Source: an uncultured Oscillibacter sp. (GTDB taxonomy: Bacteria > Bacillota > Clostridia > Oscillospirales > Oscillospiraceae). From it: DNA of 8,577 bases. This document shows, piece by piece, positions 1 through 6,476 of the stretch; position 1 is the stretch's first letter, and each line of letters opens with the position of its first letter. The stretch covers positions 1 to 8,577 of the forward strand of contig CALAAN010000283.1 in NCBI GenBank assembly GCA_937884915.1, given 5' to 3'. A program made the translations under genes and the position numbers. The notes beneath the pieces were generated by a model. It made no database searches and was not told the origin of the DNA. It worked only from the letters and a program-made list of their open reading frames with translations.

Positions 1-340
1 ACTCCTTCGCCTGCGCGGCGACGTGTTCGAGCGAGATGACCATATCGCCGAGCGGGACCAGACCCGTGCCGGGGTCGGCGTCCTCCTCGCCCGGGAGCTC
101 GCCGGGGGTAAGCTCGAACATTGGGAAGCTCAGCACGTCTGTCGCGCGGTCGACCTCGCGCATTTCGCGGTTGATCTCGTGGATGGTCTCGTCGTTCGTC
201 AGCCGCACGTCGATCTCGCAGGGGAAGTCCACGCCCTCGGCAGCAAGCGCCGTGCGGATGACCTTGCGGATGAAGGCGCATTTGCTGTCGCTCACGCCGG
301 GCACGTCCGACGTGATGGGGATATAATGTCTCTTTGCCAT
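1..340 (-). CDS. ybeY: Endoribonuclease YbeY (rRNA maturation factor), N-terminal part
   Basis: This is the first 113 residues of YbeY, a single-domain zinc-dependent endoribonuclease that acts in 16S rRNA 3'-end maturation and ribosome quality control. The family signature is clear: N-R-E-M-R-x(5)-TDVLSFP at residues 57-73, where R61 aligns with the conserved arginine, followed by LGDMVIS at 97-103. The zinc-binding HGxLHLxGYDH motif is not seen because the gene runs off the left edge, so catalytic integrity cannot be judged. The start ATG (338-340) shares its A with the phoH stop codon (TGATG), which points to translational coupling. An acidic Gly/Glu/Asp/Pro-rich insert lies at about residues 79-95. 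The family call is secure; the gene is partial only because of the window boundary. Confidence 0.95.
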   Translation of the reverse strand, partial: MAKRHYIPITSDVPGVSDSKCAFIRKVIRTALAAEGVDFPCEIDVRLTNDETIHEINREMREVDRATDVLSFPMFELTPGELPGEEDADPGTGLVPLGDMVISLEHVAAQAKE

Positions 341-1311
341 CACTTTTTCCTCTTTTCGCTGCGCGCGGCCTCGTAGTCCGCGTAGGCCTTGATGATGCGC
401 TGGACCATCACGTGGCGCACCACGTCCTGATCGGTGAGCTCGCAGATGCCGATGCCCTCGACGTCCTTGAGCACGCGCACGGCCTGCTTGAGGCCGCTCA
501 TCTTGTCCGCCGGCAGGTCGATCTGCGTCACATCGCCGGTGATGACCATTTTCGAATTGAAGCCCATGCGCGTTAAGAACATTTTCATCTGCTCGCAGGA
601 CGTGTTCTGCGCCTCGTCGAGAATGATGAAGCTGTCGTCCAGCGTGCGGCCGCGCATGTAGGCGAGCGGCGCGACCTCGATATTGCCGCGCTCCAGATAC
701 TTCTGGTACGTCTCCGCGCCGAGCATGTCAAAGAGCGCGTCGTACAGCGGGCGCAGGTACGGGTCGACCTTGCTCTGCAAGTCGCCCGGCAGGAAGCCGA
801 GGCGTTCGCCCGCCTCGACCGCGGGGCGCGTCAGGATGATGCGGTTCACCTTGCGCTCGCGGAACGCCGCGACCGCCGCGGCGACGGCGAGGTACGTTTT
901 GCCCGTACCCGCGGGGCCGACGCCGATGGTGATGGTGTTTTTCAAAACGGACTCGATGTATTTTTTCTGTCCGATGGTCTTGGGCTTGATGGGGCGGCCC
1001 TTGGAACTGATGCAGATGACATCCTGCGTCAGCTCGCTGATGCGGTCCTCCTGCCCCGCGCGCACGAGCGAGATCACGTACCGTACGTTCTGCTCGGTGA
1101 TGGGCTCGCCGCGATTCGAAATCGTGAGCAGCGCATTGAGCGCCTTGCAGGCGAGCATCGTATCCTCGACCTCGCCGTTCACGCGCAGCTCGCCCTCGCG
1201 GTTCGAGATGGTGACCTTGAATTCTGATTCGATCAGCCGCACGTTCTCATCGAATGAGCCGAACAAATTGACCGCCTGCTCCATGCGTTCGATGCTGATG
1301 CGCTGTTCCAT
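340..1311 (-). CDS. phoH: PhoH-like P-loop ATPase (YqfE/YbeZ type)
   Basis: A 323-residue PhoH-family protein, a cytoplasmic RecA-like ATPase linked in many bacteria to RNA metabolism with its neighbour YbeY. The exact substrate is not established. An N-terminal domain at about residues 5-105 (including an ITISNRE-like strand and a helix-rich segment) precedes the ATPase core. Walker A GPAGTGKT is at 132-139, followed by TRPAVEAGERLGFLPGD (161-177), typical of the family. Walker B FIILDEAQN is at 228-236, and sensor-like MVITGDVTQIDLP at 255-267. The ATG at 1311 is chosen because an AGGAGG (1321-1326 on the complement) lies 9 nt upstream and the protein length then matches the family. The frame stays open further upstream but runs antiparallel into yqfD with no homology-like sequence. 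It lies 53 nt after yqfD and overlaps ybeY by one base, so it is most likely co-transcribed with both. Confidence 0.96.
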   Translation of the reverse strand: MEQRISIERMEQAVNLFGSFDENVRLIESEFKVTISNREGELRVNGEVEDTMLACKALNALLTISNRGEPITEQNVRYVISLVRAGQEDRISELTQDVICISSKGRPIKPKTIGQKKYIESVLKNTITIGVGPAGTGKTYLAVAAAVAAFRERKVNRIILTRPAVEAGERLGFLPGDLQSKVDPYLRPLYDALFDMLGAETYQKYLERGNIEVAPLAYMRGRTLDDSFIILDEAQNTSCEQMKMFLTRMGFNSKMVITGDVTQIDLPADKMSGLKQAVRVLKDVEGIGICELTDQDVVRHVMVQRIIKAYADYEAARSEKRKK

Positions 1312-1364
1312 GCTGTGTTTCCTCCTGAAAAAATGTTGACGCCGGCCGGTCACGGCTGACGGTG

Positions 1365-2576
1365 TTATCCTTCTTGGACGGCAATGGGCACCTCTTTTCC
1401 GATCTGCTCCTCGCACTCGGCGGAGAGCGTGACGACGAGGGTGTTGCCCTCCACAGCGGTCGAAAAGCGCCGCTGCGTCACGCTGCCATTCTCTCCCAAA
1501 AGGGCGGCAAGATACGTCTCGAGCACGTCTTTGCCCTGCGCCTCCGCGTCGGCGCGCGAGCGCGCCGCTATTTCCAATTCGTAGGGCAGCAGCGTTTCCG
1601 TCTCCCATGTGACGGGCAAGGCAAAAAGGCCGAAAAGCGTCCATTGTGTATGATGCTTTATTTTATCACAATCAACATTGCAAATGCTACTCCCTTTTGC
1701 ACCAATTTTCAACCGATTCTCGCCCCAAATCAAGGTATGGCTGCGCTTTTCTTTTCCGGTGTAGACCTTCTTTTCATACGTGAGCGGCACGCGGACGGTG
1801 AGGTCGTACCACGTCCGCGCCCAGACCTCGCCCTTTCCGGCTAAAAAGCGCGTCGTCACGCTCGGTTTTTCCGTGCCGCCCGTGTCCACCACGCCCGCGA
1901 TCAAAAGCTGACCCTGCTGCACGCTCGTGCCGGGCAGAACTCTTTTCTCCCCGTCCAGCGCGCGGACTTTTGTGATAAGTCCGGGCTTTGCCGCGATGAC
2001 GTTCGTCGGCTCGCTCTCGTTCACCCGCTCGGGCGCGCGCACGCGCTCGCGCACCTGTACATAGGCCTTGCAGCCGCGCACGTTGACCGCCACCCAACAG
2101 AGATCCTTGAGCTCCGGCAGCACACGGTTGCAGATCTCCTGCGAGCGGAACGAGTAGATAAACGTTCCGCGGTGAACGCCGTGCTCGCGCAGGGCGTGCA
2201 GGATCGTCTCGGTCGGGACGGTTTCGTTGCCCGTGACCTCAAAATCCCAGATGAAGAGCGAGTTGACGAGCAGCAGCGCCGCGCACAGAATGCCGCCGGC
2301 GAACAGCGCGTGGCGGCGGCGCAGACGCGCAAAGAAAAAGGGTGTGCCCGCCGTGCGTTCGATAGACACCTCCGCCCCGCAGCCCTCGGCGGCGCGGCGC
2401 AGCGCGCGCAGGTCGCTGCGCGCCACGCAGAACGACAGCGCTGTATCGTCGATCCACTTGACCTCCCAGAATTCGATGCCCCGCGTGGAGCAGAGGTTCA
2501 GCATCCTCTCGGGGTACGCGCTCTTTGCGCGCACGCATACGCTGCCGCGCAGCAGCTTGACGGCTTTTTTCAGCAT
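1365..2576 (-). CDS. yqfD: Sporulation protein YqfD
   Basis: A 403-residue protein of the YqfD family, which in Bacillus subtilis is made in the mother cell under sigma-E; its biochemical role is unknown. The N-terminal cytoplasmic domain (1-85) is followed by an Arg-rich stretch (84-89) and a single membrane segment at about 90-110. The rest (111-403) is extracytoplasmic, beginning with a POTRA/FtsQ-like start (WDFEVTGNETVPTETIL, 110-126), then a domain containing AAKPGLITKVRALDGEKRVLPGTSVQQGQLLIAG (195-228). That layout is typical of YqfD. The ATG at 2576 has GAGGGAG just upstream and follows the yqfC stop by 7 nt, so the two are surely one transcript. An AT-rich patch at about 1640-1735 (residues 281-312) stands out from the GC-rich rest of the gene, but the reading frame is intact. 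Confidence 0.93.
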   Translation of the reverse strand: MLKKAVKLLRGSVCVRAKSAYPERMLNLCSTRGIEFWEVKWIDDTALSFCVARSDLRALRRAAEGCGAEVSIERTAGTPFFFARLRRRHALFAGGILCAALLLVNSLFIWDFEVTGNETVPTETILHALREHGVHRGTFIYSFRSQEICNRVLPELKDLCWVAVNVRGCKAYVQVRERVRAPERVNESEPTNVIAAKPGLITKVRALDGEKRVLPGTSVQQGQLLIAGVVDTGGTEKPSVTTRFLAGKGEVWARTWYDLTVRVPLTYEKKVYTGKEKRSHTLIWGENRLKIGAKGSSICNVDCDKIKHHTQWTLFGLFALPVTWETETLLPYELEIAARSRADAEAQGKDVLETYLAALLGENGSVTQRRFSTAVEGNTLVVTLSAECEEQIGKEVPIAVQEG

Positions 2577-2583
2577 AGCTCCC

Positions 2584-2868
2584 TCATCTCACATATTCCA
2601 CGGCGTCGATCTTGCCGAAGATGCGCACCTCGCTGTCGGTCATGCTGCGCAGCGTCAGATTCTGCCCGCGCACGCGCAGGATGAGCGAGCCCGCCCCCAC
2701 GTCGATCTGCTCTGTGCCGTAGGATAAAATGCCGCTGTGCCCCTCTAAAAAAAGCTGCCGGTCGCCCAGCATTTCCACATGGCACAGCCCCGCCACGATG
2801 TCCGCCGGCAGGTCGAAGAGCTCCGCCATGCGCGCCAGCATGCGCTGCGGCCGTTCGTTTCGTTCCAT
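2584..2868 (-). CDS. yqfC: Sporulation protein YqfC (YabP/YqfC family)
   Basis: A 94-residue protein of the YabP/YqfC family, small proteins made during sporulation. The pattern LFDLPADIVAGLCHVEMLGDRQLFLEG (17-43), then GILSYGTEQIDV (46-57) and LILRVRGQNLTLRSMTDSEVRIFGKIDAVEY (62-92), agrees with the family in length and order. The ATG at 2868 is preferred because AGGGGAG lies about 8 nt upstream and because the longer in-frame ATG at 2952 would lie upstream of the likely promoter. It is the first gene of the yqfC-yqfD-phoH-ybeY unit and ends 7 nt before yqfD. In B. subtilis yqfC and yqfD belong to the sigma-E regulon, which agrees with the promoter-like boxes seen here. Confidence 0.92.
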   Translation of the reverse strand: MERNERPQRMLARMAELFDLPADIVAGLCHVEMLGDRQLFLEGHSGILSYGTEQIDVGAGSLILRVRGQNLTLRSMTDSEVRIFGKIDAVEYVR

Positions 2869-2890
2869 CGTCCATCTCCCCTTTGGGCAA

Positions 2891-2919
2891 AGCCTATGCG
2901 CCTTTCCGCGCGGATTTGC
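2891..2919 (-). promoter_or_regulatory. Putative sigma-E-type promoter for yqfC operon
   Basis: On the complement, a -35-like GCAAATC (2913-2919) and a -10-like CATAGGCT (2891-2898) are separated by exactly 14 nt. They resemble the sigma-E consensus (about KMATATT, 14-15 nt, CATACAnT) at 5 of 7 positions in the -35 box and at the CATA and final T of the -10 box. The predicted start would leave a leader of about 16 nt including the ribosome binding site. The yqfC family is known to be sigma-E controlled; the promoter itself is an inference. Confidence 0.55.
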
Positions 2920-2949
2920 CTGTCCCAGGCGGGCAAGTTCTGCTTGCCC
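2918..2949. repeat. Two adjacent inverted repeats between divergent sporulation promoters
   Basis: GCCTG-TCC-CAGGC (2918-2930) is directly followed by GGGCAAG-TTCTG-CTTGCCC (2931-2949), a perfect 7-bp inverted repeat with a 5-nt spacer. Both lie in the spacer between the divergent yqfC and ylbJ promoters and touch their -35 boxes. They could be a regulator site or only a by-product of the mirrored promoter layout. No known regulator motif is recognised. Confidence 0.6.
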
Positions 2950-2961
2950 CAAGCATAGACT
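2933..2961 (+). promoter_or_regulatory. Putative sigma-E-type promoter for ylbJ
   Basis: A -35-like GCAAGTT (2933-2939) and a -10-like CATAGACT (2954-2961) are 14 nt apart, the spacing expected for sigma-E. The -10 box differs from CATACAnT at one consensus position only. The start site would fall about 17 nt before the ylbJ ATG, just upstream of GAGGTGAGG. The -35 box lies in the left arm of a perfect inverted repeat. ylbJ is a sigma-E gene in B. subtilis. Confidence 0.6.
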
Positions 2962-2984
2962 CCTCTGAAAGGCGAGGTGAGGAC

Positions 2985-3917
2985 ATGAAATTGCGCGAAC
3001 GTTTGCCGCTTTTTGCGGTGCTGTGCTGCTTTTCCGCGCTGCTGCTGTTGCCGAAGGTCAGCGCACAGGCGGCACGGGATGCCATGCTGCTCTGCGCACA
3101 GACGGTCATCCCGTCGCTGTTTCCGTTTTTTGTGCTCTCGTCGCTGCTCATCGCCTGCGGCGCGTCGGAGTTGCTCTCCGCGCTTTTGTCGCCGCTGATG
3201 CGGCCGCTGTTCGGTCTCTCGGGCGCGGGCGCGGCGGCGCTGGCGCTGGGCCTCTGCGGCGGATACCCCGTCGGCGCGCGGACCGCCGCCGAGCTTGTGG
3301 AAAGCGGCGCACTGACGCAGGAGGAGGGCGAGCGGCTGCTCGCCTTCTGCAACAACGCGGGACTGGGGTTCCTGCTCGGCGTGTGCGGCGCGGGCGTATT
3401 TTCGTCGAGCCGCGCGGGCGCGGCGCTGTACCTCATCCACGTGGCCGCGGCGCTCTGCGCGGGTCTTCTCACCTGCCGCGCGCTGCCGCCGGTGCCGCAT
3501 GGAACATATCCACACAAAAGCGCGAAAGCGCAGCATTTTTCCACAGCCTTCCCCACGGCGGTGCAGAATGCGCTGACGGGATGCCTCAATGTGAGCGCGT
3601 TTGTCGTGTTTTTCACGGTGCTTGCGCGGCTTTTGCTGCACTTTCTGCCGGAGGCCTTCGCCTCCTTGCTCCCCTGCGCACTGCTGCTTGGATTTTTAGA
3701 GCTCACGAGCGGCGTGCTGGCGCTTCCCTGCTCGCGCGCGGGCTTTCTCGCCTGCGCGGCGCTGCTCGGCTGGGGCGGACTGAGCGTCCACTGCCAGACG
3801 CTCAGCGTGCTCGCGGCCTCTCCCCTCTCCGCGCGCTACTATTTCAAGGGAAAGGCCTTGCAGGCGCTGCTGTCGCTGCTGCTCGCCCTGCCCGCGCTGC
3901 CGTTTCTGTTTCCCTGA
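2985..3917 (+). CDS. ylbJ: Sporulation integral membrane protein YlbJ
   Basis: A 310-residue polytopic membrane protein of the YlbJ family, related to nucleoside-recognition (Gate) domain proteins. In B. subtilis ylbJ is sigma-E dependent and needed for full spore resistance; the transported or sensed molecule is unknown. Family motifs are PSLFPFFV (43-50), GGYPVGA (92-98), FCNNAGLGFLLG (121-132) and GWGGLSVHCQ (262-271). Hydrophobic segments lie at about 8-25, 42-62, 80-98, 121-140, 144-163, 199-221, 226-248, 252-270 and 290-309. The ATG at 2985 follows GAGGTGAGG (2974-2982) at good distance. It is somewhat shorter than the Bacillus protein, mostly in loops. It is divergent from yqfC and convergent with the integrase gene, with only three bases between the two stop codons. 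Confidence 0.92.
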   Translation: MKLRERLPLFAVLCCFSALLLLPKVSAQAARDAMLLCAQTVIPSLFPFFVLSSLLIACGASELLSALLSPLMRPLFGLSGAGAAALALGLCGGYPVGARTAAELVESGALTQEEGERLLAFCNNAGLGFLLGVCGAGVFSSSRAGAALYLIHVAAALCAGLLTCRALPPVPHGTYPHKSAKAQHFSTAFPTAVQNALTGCLNVSAFVVFFTVLARLLLHFLPEAFASLLPCALLLGFLELTSGVLALPCSRAGFLACAALLGWGGLSVHCQTLSVLAASPLSARYYFKGKALQALLSLLLALPALPFLFP

Positions 3918-3920
3918 CGC

Positions 3921-5060
3921 TCACGGCTCTTTTCCCGTGATAGCGCTCGCCACCTGCGAAACGACGTCCGCCACCGCATCGTCGAAAAGGTGCATATACA
4001 CCGCGCTTGTCACGGATGTCGAGCTGTGTCCCAGCGCCTTGGAGATGCTGAACATCGGTACATTCCGGCTGTTGGCGACGCTCGCAAAGCTGTGGCGCAG
4101 CCCATGCAGCGAGATCGGCGGCAGCCCCTGCGCGGCGATGAACTGCGACAGATGCTGGCACAGAACGTCCGGCTGGTAGGGCCTTCCGGCCTCGTTCACG
4201 GCGACGTAGCCCTCTGGGTTGTACTTGGGGTTCTGCTTTCGCTTTCTTTCCCAGTCGCGGTGCAATCTCCTGAGCAGCAATTCAAGATCTTCGCTGCCGC
4301 AAAAGGCCAGTCTCCGCTCTGAAGCGTAGGACTTCGGCGCTTTTTCAAGCGCTCTGCCGCTCACGGCGGTACGTACCTCACAGACTGTCAGAACGCCGCG
4401 CTTTAAGTCGACATTGCGCCACTTGAGACCGCAGATCTCGCTGCGCCGCAGTCCGAGACAGCCCGCGAGCTTGACGGCCACCTCGAGCGGCGTGCCCTCG
4501 CTCGCGCGAAAAAGCATGCGCAGCTGAGAAGAATCGTAAAAGCGGTGGCGCGGCGCTTCGCGCGCAGGCGGCGTGACAAGGCACGTCACATTCACCCCCA
4601 CAATGCCCTGCCTTACCGCCGCACCGAGCGCCGCGTGCAGCAGCACGTGGTGCTTGCGGATGGTGTTGTTGGCAAGACCCTTTCGCCGCAGTTCCCCGTA
4701 ATACTGCTGCACACGCACAGGCGTCAGGTCCTGCACGTAGAGCCTGCCGAGAGCGGGGATCATATGGGTATTTAAGATATTCTCGTAGCCGTGGCACGTC
4801 GTTTCCTCGCAGTTTGGCTTGATGAGCTCATCCATCCAGTAGCGCAGCCAGTCCTCCACAAAAACGTCGCTCGGCGCGCTTCTGCCGCCGAGCAGCTGTG
4901 CGCGGCGGTACTCGGCGATGACCTGCTCGGCCTGCTCCATCGTGGGGTAGGTGCGCGTGCGGCGCACGCGCCTGCCGTCTTCGCCGTCGTAGTAGAGCGA
5001 GACATAGTAAAGGTGGTTCCTGTCGTCATAGGACAGGTTCCGTTTGAGCGTTTTTCTCAT
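3921..5060 (-). CDS. Tyrosine recombinase / phage-type site-specific integrase
   Basis: A 379-residue integrase of the tyrosine recombinase family, which cuts and rejoins DNA at specific sites through a covalent 3'-phosphotyrosine. An N-terminal arm-binding-like domain (about 1-55) contains YYVSLYYDGEDGRRVRRTRTYPT. A SAM-like core-binding domain (about 66-155) and the catalytic domain (about 172-370) follow. Catalytic residues appear complete: R205 in GLRRSE, probable K243 in the beta-hairpin, H319 and R322 in LHGLRHSFAS, H345 in ALGHSS, and nucleophile Y355 in AVYMHL. The domain order and length fit integrases of Tn916-like elements, islands and phages rather than XerC/XerD. The ATG at 5060 has AGAGGA upstream (5072-5077). 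No excisionase, relaxase, phage gene or repeat pair flanks it: core genes lie directly on both sides. It may be a relic or a domesticated enzyme. Family certain, role unknown. Confidence 0.93.
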   Translation of the reverse strand: MRKTLKRNLSYDDRNHLYYVSLYYDGEDGRRVRRTRTYPTMEQAEQVIAEYRRAQLLGGRSAPSDVFVEDWLRYWMDELIKPNCEETTCHGYENILNTHMIPALGRLYVQDLTPVRVQQYYGELRRKGLANNTIRKHHVLLHAALGAAVRQGIVGVNVTCLVTPPAREAPRHRFYDSSQLRMLFRASEGTPLEVAVKLAGCLGLRRSEICGLKWRNVDLKRGVLTVCEVRTAVSGRALEKAPKSYASERRLAFCGSEDLELLLRRLHRDWERKRKQNPKYNPEGYVAVNEAGRPYQPDVLCQHLSQFIAAQGLPPISLHGLRHSFASVANSRNVPMFSISKALGHSSTSVTSAVYMHLFDDAVADVVSQVASAITGKEP

Positions 5061-5115
5061 GCATTTGTTCCTCTTTCCGTCGTTATGATCTTTTCTACAT
5101 TTTGTGCAGAAAATA

Positions 5116-5149
5116 AAAAAACACCGCTGCTTAAGCAGCGGTGTTTTTT
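5116..5149 (-). terminator. Rho-independent terminator of the infC-rpmI-rplT operon
   Basis: A perfect palindrome: a 15-bp stem (5116-5130 with 5135-5149) with loop TTAA and A/T tracts on both ends. On the minus strand it begins 12 nt after the rplT stop and is followed by a long T-rich run, so it ends the ribosomal protein transcript. Its symmetry means it could also stop transcription on the plus strand. It separates the ribosomal operon from the integrase gene. Confidence 0.93.
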
Positions 5150-5161
5150 AAGCGAATGAAA

Positions 5162-5512
5162 TTAAGCGTTCTTCGCGATCTCAACGAGCTTGGTGAAAGC
5201 GACGGGATCGCTGATGGCCATCTCGCTGAGCATCTTGCGGTTGATCTCGATGCCGGCGGTCTTCAGGCCGTGCATAAACGTGGAGTAGTTCATGCCGTTG
5301 AGCTTGCAGGCTGCGGAGATACGGGTGATCCACAGGGAGCGGAAGTCTCTCTTCTTCAGGCGGCGGCCGACATAAGCGTAGGTCAGGGACTTCATGACCT
5401 GCTCGTTGGCCATCTTGAAGTGGCGGGATTTGTTGCCCCAGTAGCCCTTGGCGAGCTTGAGGGTCTTGTTTCTTCTCTTGCGCGTCATCATCGCGCCTTT
5501 AATACGTGCCAT
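5162..5512 (-). CDS. rplT: 50S ribosomal protein L20
   Basis: A 116-residue L20, a primary 23S rRNA-binding protein essential for early 50S assembly. The sequence is typical throughout: MARIKGAMMTRKRRNKTLKLAKGYWG at the basic N-terminus (1-26), KSLTYAYVGRRLKKRDFRSLWITRI (41-65) and LNGMNYSTFMHGLKTAGIEINRKMLSEMA (71-99). The ATG at 5512 is preceded by AAGGAGG (complement of 5523-5529). It starts 35 nt after rpmI and is the last gene before the terminator. In Firmicutes L20 also represses its own operon by binding the leader RNA, and a matching leader is present upstream of infC. Confidence 0.99.
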   Translation of the reverse strand: MARIKGAMMTRKRRNKTLKLAKGYWGNKSRHFKMANEQVMKSLTYAYVGRRLKKRDFRSLWITRISAACKLNGMNYSTFMHGLKTAGIEINRKMLSEMAISDPVAFTKLVEIAKNA

Positions 5513-5547
5513 ATTGTATAAGCCTCCTTAAAGCGTATCGTTGTAAA

Positions 5548-5745
5548 TTATTTGTAGGGGATCATCTTGCGGATCGTGCTGGCAGTGGTCTTGTCAGCAT
5601 AGCCGCCCTGACGTAGACGACGGGTACGCTTGGTGGGCTTCTTGGTCAGGATGTGGCTCTTGAAGGCCTTGGCGACCTTGACCTTACCGGACTTGGTCAG
5701 ATTGAATCTCTTTTTGGAACCGCTGTGGGTTTTCAGCTTGGGCAT
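5548..5745 (-). CDS. rpmI: 50S ribosomal protein L35
   Basis: A 65-residue L35, a small basic 50S subunit protein. The canonical start MPKLKTHSGSKKRFNLTKSGKVK (1-23) and the HILTKKPTKRTRRLRQ core (31-46) identify it without doubt. The ATG at 5745 follows AAAGGAG (complement of 5754-5760). It sits between infC (39 nt upstream) and rplT (35 nt downstream), the standard order, and is expected to be co-regulated through the same leader. Confidence 0.99.
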   Translation of the reverse strand: MPKLKTHSGSKKRFNLTKSGKVKVAKAFKSHILTKKPTKRTRRLRQGGYADKTTASTIRKMIPYK

Positions 5746-5784
5746 AGTAGTTTCTCCTTTTCGTATTTGTAGTGGCGCTCAAAG

Positions 5785-6303
5785 TTACTTTCCCGCCTTG
5801 GGGGAAAGGAAGATCGACATGCTGCGGCCTTCCATTTTCGGCTCTTTATCCAGGTTGGCGACCTCGGCGACGGACTCTGCAAAGCGCACAAGAAGATCGC
5901 GGCCGATGTCCGTGTGTGCCATCTCGCGGCCGCGGAAGCGGACAGAGACCTTGACACGGTTGCCGTCGGCAATGAATTTCTGGGCGTTTTTGAGCTTGGT
6001 GTTAAAATCGCCCACGTCGATACCGGGGGACATGCGCACTTCCTTGATCTCGACGACATGCTGGTTCTTTCTGGCTTCCTTTTCGCGCTTGCCCTGTTCA
6101 AAGCGGAACTTGCCGTAGTCCATGAGCTTGCACACAGGCGGCTTGGCCTGCGGCGAGATCTTGACTAAGTCAAGGCCCTGCTCGTCGGCGATGTGCTGCG
6201 CCTGCGCGGCAGACATGATGCCGAGCTGCTCGCCGGCCGCACTGATGAGACGGATCTCGCTGTCCCGGATCTCTTCGTTGATCTGATGCACGTTGCTGCT
6301 AAT
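5785..6303 (-). CDS. infC: Translation initiation factor IF-3, ATT start
   Basis: A 172-residue IF-3, which binds the 30S subunit, prevents early 50S joining and checks start-codon pairing. Conserved blocks are VHQINEEIRDSEIRLI (5-20), GEQLGIMS (24-31), PPVCKLMDYGKFRFEQ (55-70), KEVRMSPGIDVGDFNTKL (87-104) and VSVRFRGREMAH (119-130). No ATG exists near the expected N-terminus. An ATT at 6301-6303 lies 7 nt after GGAGGTG and gives the standard length, whereas the next GTG is about 19 nt from the ribosome binding site. infC of E. coli and B. subtilis is known to use AUU/AUA-type codons, through which IF-3 limits its own synthesis, so the same control is inferred here. It is the first gene of infC-rpmI-rplT. 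Confidence 0.97.
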   Translation of the reverse strand: MSSNVHQINEEIRDSEIRLISAAGEQLGIMSAAQAQHIADEQGLDLVKISPQAKPPVCKLMDYGKFRFEQGKREKEARKNQHVVEIKEVRMSPGIDVGDFNTKLKNAQKFIADGNRVKVSVRFRGREMAHTDIGRDLLVRFAESVAEVANLDKEPKMEGRSMSIFLSPKAGK

Positions 6304-6470
6304 ACCGAAGCACCTCCGTTTTTCATAAAGAATTTGGCAAACAAAAAACGAGCACAGAACATTCTGCACCCGTACCATGACACAAAAAAGCCCGAAGGCT
6401 TTGTTTTACATGATTGACCCCTTCGCTTTGCTGGGGGTGAGAACGAATGCACCGCTCTTCTTTGTTTTGC
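6304..6470 (-). ncRNA. infC operon leader RNA, L20-leader-like
   Basis: The leader of about 165 nt between the sigma-A promoter and infC holds no ORF of note. It contains a stem ACCCC/GGGGT (complement of 6434-6438 and 6417-6421), an overlapping alternative pairing GGTG/CACC (complement of 6450-6453 and 6436-6439), then a short GC stem followed by a T run (6384-6402). Mutually exclusive upstream pairings followed by a terminator before infC match the plan of the Firmicutes L20 leader, where excess L20 promotes termination. Position and layout support the call; the L20-binding fold was not confirmed. Confidence 0.6.
6384..6402 (-). terminator. Attenuator terminator in infC leader
   Basis: On the complement, AAAGCC-TTCG-GGCTTT forms a 6-bp stem capped by a stable UUCG tetraloop and continues into a run of six T. 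It lies between promoter and infC, so it must be conditional. It is the likely regulated terminator of the leader. Confidence 0.65.
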
Positions 6471-6476
6471 GTAGAT

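Noticed and set aside
1312..1644. In-frame upstream extension of the PhoH protein to 1644
   Set aside because: The extra N-terminus is Arg/His-rich, antisense-like sequence over yqfD coding DNA, whereas the ATG at 1311 has an ideal AGGAGG and gives the family length.
2869..2952. Longer YqfC start at 2952
   Set aside because: It would lie upstream of the predicted promoter and adds residues not seen in the family; the ATG at 2868 has a good ribosome binding site.
2745..3706. Long open frames antisense to ylbJ, and a second plus-strand frame across 3023-3940
   Set aside because: They are Arg/Ala/Ser-rich shadows of GC-rich coding DNA with no initiation signals, while the ylbJ frame shows clear family motifs.
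3921..3940. TCACGG / CCGTGA hairpin as a shared terminator of ylbJ and the integrase gene
   Set aside because: It is only a 6-bp stem inside integrase codons, and its T run is in the loop rather than after the stem.
5061..5115. Promoter for the integrase gene
   Set aside because: The segment is AT-rich, but no -35/-10 pair with acceptable spacing stands out, so none was called.
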